A stretch of DNA of 64,000 bases from Onchocerca volvulus (taxonomy: Eukaryota > Nematoda > Chromadorea > Rhabditida > Onchocercidae): positions 25,351,843 to 25,415,842 of the forward strand of contig HG738137.1 of NCBI GenBank assembly GCA_000499405.2. The letters are read 5' to 3'. Position numbers and translations under genes: made by a program. The number at the start of each line of letters is the position of its first letter. Position 1 is the first letter of the stretch. The notes under the pieces were generated by a model, which saw only the letters and a list, made by a program, of their open reading frames with translations, was not told where the DNA came from and did no database searches. Below, piece by piece: positions 37,017-48,139 of the stretch.

Positions 37017-38109
37017 TCTGGATAAATAAAAATTGTTAAAGGTCAGGTAGCGCGAGTTTCGGAGAGATGAACAAATCGAAAGGATGAACATAATTACCGC
37101 CAAAATGCTCCAATTCATAAACAAAGTGAGGTCAACCAATTAATGAGGAGATACATTGAAGTTCAAGTAAGGGGAGGAGCTCCGAAGAATTTAAAAGATC
37201 AGAATTTTGGTGCTGAAGTCAGTACAGGAAAAAAAAGTGGATTCAGTCGATACAGTTGTCCAAAATAGTAACAGTTCGGAGTTCAGATCGACACAGTAGT
37301 AGCGACAGTTTGACAATTCAATTGAACAATTTTCTTCTATTCAATCTCTACGAACGACCAAATCAAGAATCCAGTCATCAATTTACTCGACCATTTTCTA
37401 ATAAATGCTTGTAATGTAAACTCACGAAAGAGTCTGTTAGGTTTTTTACGTGACTATTACTCCGATAATGTTATCAGGTTCTTTTTCATAAGAGGAGCTA
37501 CTGTAATTGTTGATTAAAATTTCTCTTATTAATTCTTTCTTATTTCGATCTATATCGAAAGAAAATAGGTTTCTCTTACGGATCATGATTTTTATTATTT
37601 CTGTCTCAGAATCACTCCTCCGTCAGTCAGTGAAAACTTTTCTTACCAAGATTCGTTTCCATTATAACAAAAAAAAAAAGAAGAAAAATTTTCTTCTTGG
37701 AAATCTTCGAATGATGTTCATCTTGCGCTTTTGATATCTATGGCACAAAATCCAAAGCTTTGAGTCATGCTATAGTTATTATGAGTTGCGCATAAAGCAA
37801 CTTCATTGGCGAGCTTAAATGTTATGTTTTTAACTGAATGGATTAATCATGCACATTCAGTTGAAAATATGGCATTTCGCCTCGATGGAGCGATTGTAGC
37901 TAGGACTAATAATTTCTTCAAAAATAATTGCTGCTGTTTTGGATCCCAAATGCATCGATGCTGACATTGATTCAGAATTCGACTGAAATGCTGCTAAGTT
38001 ATCTCCGAATCCACTGAATGGATATTCAGTTGCGATTTGCGATACTTTACATATTTACTGGCTAGCTAGATCGGTCATGCTCCACGCTTGGTGTGGCCGG
38101 TTTTGCTAA
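37017..38109 (+). mobile_element. Non-autonomous Helitron, about 1.1 kb
   Basis: The 5' end TCTGGATAAATAAAAATTG follows host A. The interior has the leader CGCCAAAATGCTCC (about 37091-37104) and a block starting near 37316 that resembles 20477 onward of the first Helitron. The 3' end has an imperfect hairpin (CGGTCATGC at about 38072 with GTGTGGCCG at about 38091), then GTTTTG and terminal CTAA (38106-38109) followed by T. No protein domain remains. Confidence 0.7.
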
Positions 38110-38311
38110 TCTAGATAAATAAAGACGTCCGCCTACTAATTTTTACCTTTTACAAATTGTGATAGGCTAGAAAAAAGAATTAGGCATGTCTATATGAAAA
38201 AACACACCTATTCGAATGCAACTTTTTTTCAAAATTTCAAGTTAGTTGGTGAAAAACTTGAAATGTTGTGTTAAAAGCCACAACGAAAATTTTCATTTTT
38301 ATTTATATAGA
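38110..38311 (+). mobile_element. Short Helitron-like fragment joined head-to-tail
   Basis: Begins TCTAGATAAATAAAG directly after the CTAA end of the previous element. It contains the family words CTATTCGAATGCAAC and AAAATTTCAAG. It ends with the inverted terminus TTTTATTTATATAGA (38297-38311). The terminal hairpin is missing, so the 3' end is truncated or diverged. Confidence 0.55.
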
Positions 38312-38344
38312 TTATTTATACAGATAGATTATTTGTCGATTATT

Positions 38345-38534
38345 AACTAGCAGTGAATCAATGACTGATTGATCTCGCTCTGTTTATCTGTTAATCGGAG
38401 CGTTTTGGCGGTAAACATGCTTATTCTTACGAACAGTTAAAAGAAGTAGGTATATCTATATAAAAACACAGCGTATTCGAATGCAACGTTGTGTCCAAAC
38501 CCACAATAAATCTTTGCATTTTTATTTATTTAGA
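38345..38534 (-). mobile_element. Helitron 5'-end fragment in reverse orientation
   Basis: On the minus strand it starts TCTAAATAAATAAAAATGC (from 38534). It continues through ACACAACGTTGCATTCGAAT and the leader ACCGCCAAAACGCTCCGATT (near 38400), matching the leader of the Helitron at 18-21 kb. Confidence 0.65.
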
Positions 38535-38824
38535 CTAGGACTGATCTAACAATGTCGTAATTCTCGGAGGCAATATCACAGTCTCTAACGGTTTATAATG
38601 TATCATCTTTAAGACAAGAAACTAGATAAATTAGTTTCTGAATATCTCTATTTGTAGTGCACCTGAAGCGTCGCTGTTCCAGAATTCTCTCCATAGTTTG
38701 GGCTGCCACTCATTGTTGATGATCTAAAAATCGCCGACTCGAGGAACAAAAGCTTGCAGTTTTGTCGATCTAAAGGTCACCGATTGGATGCCGCTTAGTT
38801 GCACTGAATAATCGTCAGAAAAAT

Positions 38825-41720
38825 TAAATATTTCGATTGTAATTTTCGGATGTAAACGTATAAACCAAGTTATAATGATAATCGGAAACAAAATATATGT
38901 TTTCATTTGCAAATGTTTTGGAATTTTTTCCGATGTTTTTTCGAAGGCTTATTAATTCAAGGAGAGTTAATTTTAAATATTTCAGACTCGGCGGGTCTGA
39001 AATATTAGAATAATTCTTTTTTTTTTTTGCATTCTCTACTGGATAACCCTGCTGAATTTTATTATTAAAATTGACTCCAGTTTTCTAATGAATATTGATC
39101 GTAGGAGGATTTTCAAGGTAAATTTTTTCATTGAAAAAAACTAAATGATCCAAAATTGCTTTAGGTAATATTGTCCGTAATCTATGACGTAATCAATGAA
39201 AATTACGTTTAACATTTCGTCAATCTATTTTAGAATTTCTTCTTTTAAACAAGAGAAGAGAAAAAGATAAAGAAAATATCGAACAGTTTTCCAAAGAAAT
39301 CTGATGATTCGAAATTAATCTTTTTTCAGGATATATCGAAATGATTCCGGCTAATTCTGAACGGAATATTAGCCTGGTCTGTGATGATATTAAAAGTGAG
39401 ATACCGAAAAAAAATAAACGTACCGGATTGGCTGATCTGAGCAATGTAAGTTTAACAATTGCACTATAAAAATTTTCGCTTCATTTTTGTTTCATGCCTT
39501 AATTTCATATATTTTAGGCTATCAGTACAAACTTGCACATTAGTTCAAAAGCCGACGACAATATCGAAGAACCCAAAAAGGTGCATCCTGTTATACGAGC
39601 TAAATCTGAGGAACGGAAATCCATACGGTATATTTAATCATTCGATAATGTCAATTGTTAATTTTAATATATTAATTTATGTTGTTGGTATCGCGTTTAC
39701 TTTCTGGTATTTCCAATTCCAACAATATATATTAATATATGAGACTCATAAACTGACGACGATTAATTATTAGTAGAATTTTTAAAATCTTAGTCTAAGA
39801 TAAAGAATTTTTTTAAAATTATTTCAGTGACACGAAATACGAAGCCGATTTGGAATCCTCCAAACATGTCGACCCAACGGTGGTATTAACAAGTATCAAT
39901 TTGGTAGAAATTTTTGAAAATGAAGTTAATATCGATAATAACTATAAAAAAATAATGAACAGAAATGAAATTCTAGCAAATTCAGATTTGGATGGACCCA
40001 TGTCCGGAATTTGATTATGATGCTAAAAATTACGGGGATCCTTTTCAAGTTCCAGAATATGCGATGGACATCTTTAATTACTATCATTATCGGGAGGTAG
40101 TTTTTTTCCTTTCTTTTTTTCCAAATCTTCATTTCTGACACATCGTTTCATAAAATATTTTGTTTTATAGAACTCTGTATACTTATTCATGTTTACTTGG
40201 TGTATATAGTTATGTTAAAATTTCAATTTAGTTATTTTAGATTTAAAATTTCAAATACTTTTTTCTCCAGATAAAATTTCGTCCGTTTGATTATCTAAAC
40301 AGACATCCACAATTGAAAAAAATCCGTCGTGCGAAAGTTATTGATTGGTTCGTCCGATGTCAGGAAGAATTTGAGATCAGTCACGAAGCACTCTATCATA
40401 CAGTAAAATTGTTTGATCTTTACATGTGTGTCACTAAGAATATGGAACAGTTTGATTACATCGGAGCAGCTTCAATGATTGTTGCAGCGAAAGTTGATGT
40501 ATGTTGACGAATATATTCCTTTTTTCTGTTTTTTAATTTATTACAAAATTTAAGCATTCTCAAATACTAAATCTAACTTTAGTTTGTTTTTGATAAGCTA
40601 ATAGTAGAGGAAATGAAGTTATCATTTTGTGCGGTTGATATTAAATTTAACAATGTTTTCATTTTAGCAGCAAGATCATCCTTTCCCGAATGATTTTATA
40701 AATCTTCCTGTTGTTCAGAGGACCAAAATAATCAACAGTTACGAACGGAAAATCTTGACTGCACTCAATTGCGATATTAATTTTCCGCTTTCATACCGTT
40801 TTTTGCGACGTTACTCTCGTGCTGGAGGTATGGACATGCCAACACTCACAATGGCACGTTATGTGCTAGAAACATCGCTTCTTTTCTACGAATTTATCAG
40901 CGTTCCGGATAGTTTAATGGCTGCCGCAGCTTTACTTCTTTCTATGAGGATGTTAAGAGTTGGAGACTGGGTATGATAATTTTAATTTTCCCATGTTGCA
41001 CGGCTAAATTTTACATCTCAATTTAAATCGGAATATTCAAAAATATTGATTTTCATGAAGATCATTTTAAGATGATTGTATTTTTAGACGACAAAGCTGA
41101 TTAAATATTCGGGTTATAAACTGGAGCATGTAGAACCGCTTATGTGGCGTTTAAATCATATGATGAAGATGCGTTCGAAAGTCTATCCAGCATGCATAAG
41201 TATAGAGGAGAAATACAGCCATCCGTAAGTGTACATTTCACAAATTTCACTTTATAATAGAGTTAGTAAAGAATGAATGAGTGAGATATTCAAGACTTTC
41301 TTAGTACTCCATTATCTTACAAAAGTGACCATTCACTGCTGTAGTGATACAGATTCTGATGGAATATTTTTCAGAATCTTCTATAGTGTTGCTGATGTAC
41401 AACTACTTCCGGACAAGCGCCCACGTAATGAACCAGTTGGACCACCTGTAGGTCTTGGTTTCGCAACTGTGGAAGTTGGTTGAGAAGAATGAATATTTGT
41501 GTATGCGTTTTCGAATGATTATGATTATAATTATTCCATAATATTTTATCAAAAAAAACGACCAAAAATCAAGTAGTGAACTAAAGTTATTTAATTCATT
41601 GATAGAAAAAAAAAGAAATAAAAACGCAAGGAATATAACAATTTTAAACAAATCCGCCAATTGGTCGTTTTCGGAGAAAATTTAAATTGGTCTTTAACAA
41701 AGTACGACAAATGACAATTA
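38825..41720 (+). repeat. Segmental duplication, right copy (contains cyclin gene 2)
   Basis: Homologous to 24810-27740 in the same orientation, about 14.0 kb away. The 3' third is nearly identical and the rest is diverged with small indels. Confidence 0.85.
39341..41483 (+). CDS. B-type cyclin, CYB-3-like, gene copy 2 (384 aa, 8 exons)
   Basis: Paralogue of the cyclin at 25277-27471, with the same exon plan. Exons: 39341-39445, 39518-39627, 39828-39879, 39986-40096, 40271-40498, 40668-40970, 41088-41224, 41375-41483. All phases agree and the sum is 1155 nt. The destruction box RTGLADLSN (27-35) and the IRRAKVIDW and YRFLRRYSR motifs are intact. Exon 3 is two codons shorter than in copy 1. 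The C-terminus ends VEVG instead of VEVV. Exons 1-5 carry many substitutions relative to copy 1, whereas exons 6-8 are almost identical. The acceptor TTTTTTCAG again lies 11 bases before the ATG. Both copies look functional, so this is a young gene pair and not a gene plus pseudogene. Confidence 0.9.
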
Positions 41721-42102
41721 GTTTTGTTTTGTTGATAAAATGGTTTAATTCATTCCTGGATTTTCTTTTTCTCCTTCTTCTTCTTTTTTTTTTTTTTTCT
41801 TTTTTTAGATGCATGACAAAATAAATTGATGAAATTTTTTAGTAGATAGAAAAAATGATCGCTAAATATTACTGATAACCTTGAAAATATGCAATGATTG
41901 ATGTTATCATCTTTCATTTGTATATTCAAGTTATCATTTCTGGAATGCTTTCATTTACAGTAATATTATTATTCAATTTTTGCTACGAATATTTTAGGAT
42001 AATTTTCTTAAGATTAGATACATATTTAAATATTATTTAAATCGATAAAATATTTAGAAATAAACAAAAAAAAAAGAATGAAATAAAAACAGCAATAACA
42101 TG

Positions 42103-42192
42103 TAGTGATAACAAAGAATGTTGAAAGTAAAAACTATAGATTATAATTAGTGATAACAAAGAATGTTGAAAGTAAAAACTATAGATTATAAT
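42103..42192 (+). repeat. Perfect tandem duplication of a 45-bp unit
   Basis: Two adjacent identical copies beginning TAGTGATAACAAAGAATG and ending ATAGATTATAAT. The lack of any difference indicates a recent duplication. Confidence 0.95.
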
Positions 42193-44784
42193 CGTGATGA
42201 TAAATGAATTTTGCTGATTCCATAGTTCATTGTTTAAGAAAATTAAGTAGGAAAATTGAAAATTACATATAATATTTTTATACAATCAACAATAATTAAT
42301 CGATCAGATTAATTAAATTCTAAGAAATTTACCATAAAATGCTGTCTGAAATTTCTTTGACCACATAAAGTTGGTCTAATATTTTCATTATGAGCAAAAT
42401 CCAATATAATTCTGAATCTTTAACTAGAAATCTTTCAGATGCAACTCGTTTAAGATGGGTAATATTTCTTTACTATTCATAATAATTGCATAAAATTAGC
42501 AATAGAATAAAATAATTATTCTTTTTCATTTTTTTCCTTTATTAGCTAAATTTTTTAATATCTTTTTTAATTAAATTTCTTTTATATGTCCATATCTATA
42601 TTTTTTTTTGGATTCAAAAAACTAACACTAATCAATTCTCATTAAACTGAATTACACAATAATTAGATGGAATATTTTTGACAACAAAATTCTCTTTCAA
42701 ATGGCCCATGTATGACCAATGTCCAGTATCTTTCTTGGTATGGTTTTTAAGCTTGCTAAACTTGAAGTACCTTTTCATCTATTTTTCACTCTTCTCATTT
42801 CATTGTATCTCTATCGCTCAATTAATCAAAAGAAGCTTTCGCTAACATTCAAACTTTTCTAATTGACTAGCGAAATAGAAAATGAGTTATTTAATCTGAT
42901 ATATTAGTAAATCTGTACATTGAAAACTTATACTTGCCCTATGAATACTTATCTCTTGCTTCTCTTATTTCAATTAAGTAGGATTAATAATTATTCGTAC
43001 AATCTAAAAATCTAAACCTGGAAAAGAAAAAAAAAACAAAAAGCAAAAAGCCAATTCATAATCATTCATTGATTTTAAACAGGTTTTTCATACAAAGGAC
43101 GAAAATCAATTAAAGAAATAAGCGAATCATGAGATAATAGCTACACAAAGATTACAAAAACTGATTTTTAATTTTTTGGAATTTTTCATATTTATGCTCG
43201 TATCCACGTCAATTATAGCTAGAAATTTTGGATATTTTTGAAAACCTAAAAAAAGATACAATAAAATAAGGCTTGAAAAAAGCGAATTGGTGAAATGATC
43301 AATAAAAACCTTAGCTATATTACTATCTATTAAGCAAACAATATTAGAAAGTTGATGTCAGAATAAGTTAATTTAGTTGAAAAATTTCAAATAAGTCAAA
43401 AACACAATGTTATGTATCTTAAGAATGATAAGTTACTATTTCAGCTTTTCGTGCAATTTCAAAAAGCGCCAATTGACGTGACACGTCAAATTCACGTTGC
43501 ACATCAACTGACTATGTAAATGTAGCAGTTGTTTTACTTAAATTATCAAAACTTCCTCTTATTTAGTTTAAATTGATTACTAATTCAATAGGAATAGTTC
43601 TTTGTTCTAAATGTAGCAAATCCACTTGATTCATATATATCTGTCTCTCGATTGAAAAAAAAAGAAATATTTCTAAAAAATTTAAAGATGGAAATTTTTA
43701 AGAAATAACAAATATACTAAACATGTTTAAGGAAGTTCTGAGAAATATATATATAGCACTTTATTTTATAGCATTAGCTTTATCGATTTTTTTTTAAATA
43801 TATATATTTAACTCGTCAATGAAATTAAAATTTCGTTTGCGCAGCTTTTGGAAGTATGAATTTAAATAACTCTAAATTTTATCGTGGACTGAATTAATAG
43901 AACAAATTTGTGATAGAAACAATAAAGAATGACAAAAAGCTACAAAAAAAAAGTCATAACCTAATATAATAACAAAAGTAAAGATAACGAACAAGTACTT
44001 TCGCGATTTTCAAATGTCGAATTTTTAATTATGCGTTTACATCCACTAACTATTGTCCTCGCTAAATGTACTCGAATAATTAATTATCGATGAAATAGAA
44101 TGAAAATAATACAAAAAATGTTCCAAATTTTAGTACTAATAATCTAAATATCCTATCCATTATTAGATATGTAAAAATTAAATGATTTCTAATGTTTCAA
44201 TTTTAAAATGTGGCCGATCATTCTCAATCACTTCATCAAATGATTTTGAATATATAAAATAGAGAAAGATTGTTATTGAAATCAAAAAATGCAGATACCA
44301 CTTATGGTAATGTAAAATTGAAAATAAAAATAAATAAATGAATAATTTTAATTCATTTTTTTCAAAAAAAAAAACTTACATTTCATTTCATTTCGTTTTT
44401 TTTTCTTTTTTTTTTTTTGCAACCTCATATTGTCATTTAAAACCTGAAAATGATGTCTAATTGTGTATTACCAACTCACAATCTCTCAATTGTATTTTTA
44501 AAAAAAAGATTTTTGAACTATTAAAAGAACTTGAAATTAAATTGATAGGAAATTGATCATTCACTTTTTCTTCCTCATTTTGGTATTTAAAATCAGACAA
44601 TAACTTTTTTCATCTTGTATTAACAGTCTCAATTGTACTTTTTCCTTTGCTTATTGTTCAAAAAACAAGTTCTAAAGTATGATGTTTGTGAATCATTTTC
44701 AAATTAAACAAAACCTATATTTTCTTCCTCTTATCGATTTTTTTTTTTCAAATTTTTGAAAAAGAAGAAAGAACGTTTGTCTAT

Positions 44785-44985
44785 ATGTCAGCACGTGTCC
44801 GTCTGCTATGAACATAGAAATGTAGGTATGTGTACATCTGTGTGTCCCATGAATGTACATGTTTGAGTGCAACCGTGGAGATGTATACGTACGTCTAGAT
44901 GCATACGTACGTATGTGATTCAATTGTACGTGTATGTGTATACGTACGTGTGTATGTGTATATATTTGTATATATTTATATGTAA
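44785..44985. repeat. TG/TACGTA-rich alternating purine-pyrimidine tract
   Basis: Long runs of alternating purine and pyrimidine with many GTACGT, TGTATGTG and TACGTACG words. The palindrome ATACGTACGT occurs more than once. Such tracts can adopt Z-DNA or cruciform structures. Confidence 0.7.
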
Positions 44986-47900
44986 ATGAATGTTTATATA
45001 TTCGTTTTATGTTCGTTTTTAAAAAAAATTTAAAATAATTAAAAATTTATATGTCGCATTTTACACTGAAACATTATTTAATGAAATAAAACAGAATTAA
45101 GCAAATTTTTATTTTTAATATATTTAAATTTTACGTTCAGATTCAAATTTGTAAGAAATTTTTTATTTTCAAAAATTATTTAACAATTTATTATTATAAT
45201 TATTTTAATTTTATTGAAAGATCATAATCATCTTATGCTTGCAAATTTTTAGAATAGAATTTTTTTCAAAAAAAAAGAAAAATTTAAAAGATGTTTGATT
45301 TGTTTTTAATCATCTTTTAATTTTAGTTTTTTTCTTTCTTTTTTTTTTTTGAGCTTCAAAATTGTTTTTGGAAATTTTTCGTTTGATAATTTCAACAATG
45401 ACAATAAAATGACAATATCGATTGTTGAAATGTAATGCCATCCCAGAAGATCAACGATTGCAATTTTGAAAATAGTTCAAATTTGCCCTTTATTATTCCT
45501 TTTTTGCTTTACCAGGAACAAATTATTTGCACTATTTTTTCCATTGCTGCACTTTTTTTTTTTTTTAAATTGAATTTTTTCGAATAAAAAAATTTCATTT
45601 TACGTTTGTTTATTTCTTACTTAACGCTACAAAAACTATTATTTATACGTTTTCCACATATGTATGTTAATGCTTTAGAATTATGCATAAATAATTACAT
45701 CTAACTTCAAATCTTAATTACTGTAATAAATTTGTAATGTTGTTATGTTTAATTTGTCAAATTCTTTTAAGTAATCTTTTGCAGTGACAAAATAAATCAA
45801 AAAGAGACAAAACCCATCATTAAAAACTTGGAGAACGGTTTGTATTAAAAAGAAAATAAATCTTTTTCAATTTTTTTTTTTTTTTTTGAAAAAATGTTTG
45901 GATGAGAAAAGAAGTACTATAGAAATACAGAATGAATTATTTAAATTCGAAATCTTTGCTGAATTAAATTCTTTTCAAGTTTGATTTGAAATGGTATTAA
46001 TTTCAATCGCTTAATATTGCCGTTTGCTGGCATTAATTTTTTTTTTTTTTTTTTTATATCATAGATTTATATTTTCGATCAAAAATTTTAATCATGAATA
46101 CATCTGAATGATAAATTATCAATTTTAATGCTTGCTATTCTAATATATTTTCGATATGATGAAATTCAATATTTTGGAATAGAAAAAACTAATTGAAAAT
46201 GGATAGTTTCCTATTAAACTAAAACATCGAATCGATAACATTTGAACAAATAATTGTTCTGATAAATGTTTTAAATCAGATTAGATATTTCTGATATGCA
46301 GTTTGAACTAAAATAGATAATTTGAACATAGCTTTATATAATTTCAAAAAATTCAAACAGTTATGAAAATTAATAGATTTTAATAAGTTAATTTAATTTA
46401 ATTTGAAATGATTAATTCAGTGATAAATAGATATTATTAAAAAGCCATTACATATCACTTTTTATATCAATACAAATCAATTTTTATAACATATAATGAA
46501 TTATTTATATCTTATAAAAATAATTCAATTTTTTATTACAGAGTTTGTAGTGTAATTTTGAAATTATCTAATAATTTTTCTGTTCGTTGTTAAAAATACT
46601 TCAAGATAAAACGAAAAAAAAAAAATTCATTAATCATTCAAATATACCGAAAATTTTTAGATTTTAATTTTAGTCTTAAATTTGCCTAATATCTTAACTT
46701 ATAATCTTAAGAAATCAGAAATGAAATTTCATTCAATTTCATTTCATTTATTCAATTTAATTTATGCAAAAAAAAAAAAAACATTTTAAAGACTAAGTTT
46801 AGACAGCTAACTTATTGCTTATTTTCTTTACTAAATAATTGATGAAATTGTTGTATCTTTAATTGATTAGTACTCTTCTCTTTTTACAATGCTCATTTTT
46901 TAAAAGTAGCGTATTTGCTTTCTTTTCGAAATTTCAACTTTAAAAAATTTGAATTGTAAGAAAAAAGAGGATTATTAATCAAGTAAACTTACAAATGAAC
47001 GTGATGTTTGCTCAAGCAATTAAAAAAAGAAAAATTTAATAATCTAATAATAATTTCATTATCATAAGCACTTAAAAAATTTTATTGGATTGGCAAATTT
47101 TTATTTGTAAGTTTGAAAAAGAAATCTTTGATACATTTACATATATACTTTTTTATTCATTTATAAAGTGAATTCAATGATAAAATAATGTAAAAATAGA
47201 ATTTCAATTTATTTTCAAAACAACAATTCAAACAAAAATGGTTATTTTAACAGGAATAGAGAAGTAAACAAATTAATTTTCTTTCAATTACTTCGATACA
47301 ATCATTGAGTGCACTTTATTGAACAATAACTATTTAAAATTCCATGAATACTTTGATTTATTTTTGTTTCAAAAGATTTCGAAATGTAATTTTACTTTTT
47401 TATATAATTTTACTTTTTTTTGTAAATATGTAAAAAATTATTTTACAACTTGATAAAAAAATTATAAAATTCGAATATTAAAAAATTTAGTCCTAATATT
47501 TGAATAATTAGTGTCGTAAAATATATATACTACAATAGACTTTTTGCTAAATATTTTCATTATTTGGTTTGGTTTAATATATAAACGACCTGTTTTAAGC
47601 GAATATTCCTCATAAAAATATTGAAATTTGAATTTAAATTTAAAAAAAGCAATTTTAGAATTTTGGTGATTTCTTAATAATATTGTAAAGTATCGTCAAT
47701 ATACAAGAATGCTACGAGCAATAATTGTATGTGTGTTTTTTTTTTTTTTTAATTTTTTGTTTTGCAATTTAATGACTTAAAGGAAAAATCAATTTTTAAA
47801 AAGTTTAATATTTGGATGAAATTTAGTAAAATTTATTTACTTAGATTTAAAAGTCATAAGATATCATAATATTTCAAGTGTTTGATAATTTGGTAATAAT

Positions 47901-48139
47901 TCCTCTACTTGAATTAATTTTATTGTAGTTAAAAGTTAATAACTTCACATTATGTATTAAAATTTCGAGCAATTATTTAATTTCATATTTTTAAGTTCAT
48001 GTCTGAAAAATCCCAGTTATTAAAACCATGGATTTGGTATTTAAAATGATATATTACTACTAAAAATGCAATTAATTAAAACAACTACCGATATAATTAA
48101 ATTATGAATGCAATTAATTAAAATAAAACCAAGCAAACT

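Larger units (their letters stand above)
41484..48139. other. Gene desert, about 6.6 kb
   Basis: AT-rich with frequent poly-A and poly-T runs. No exon series, homology or RNA gene was recognised on either strand. A perfect 45-bp tandem duplication and an alternating purine-pyrimidine tract are listed separately. The promoter of the acyltransferase gene should lie near the right end. Confidence 0.55.

Noticed and set aside
44699..44923. Minus-strand frame rich in His/Thr/Tyr
   Set aside because: Produced by the alternating TG/TACGTA tract; composition follows the repeat, not protein constraint.
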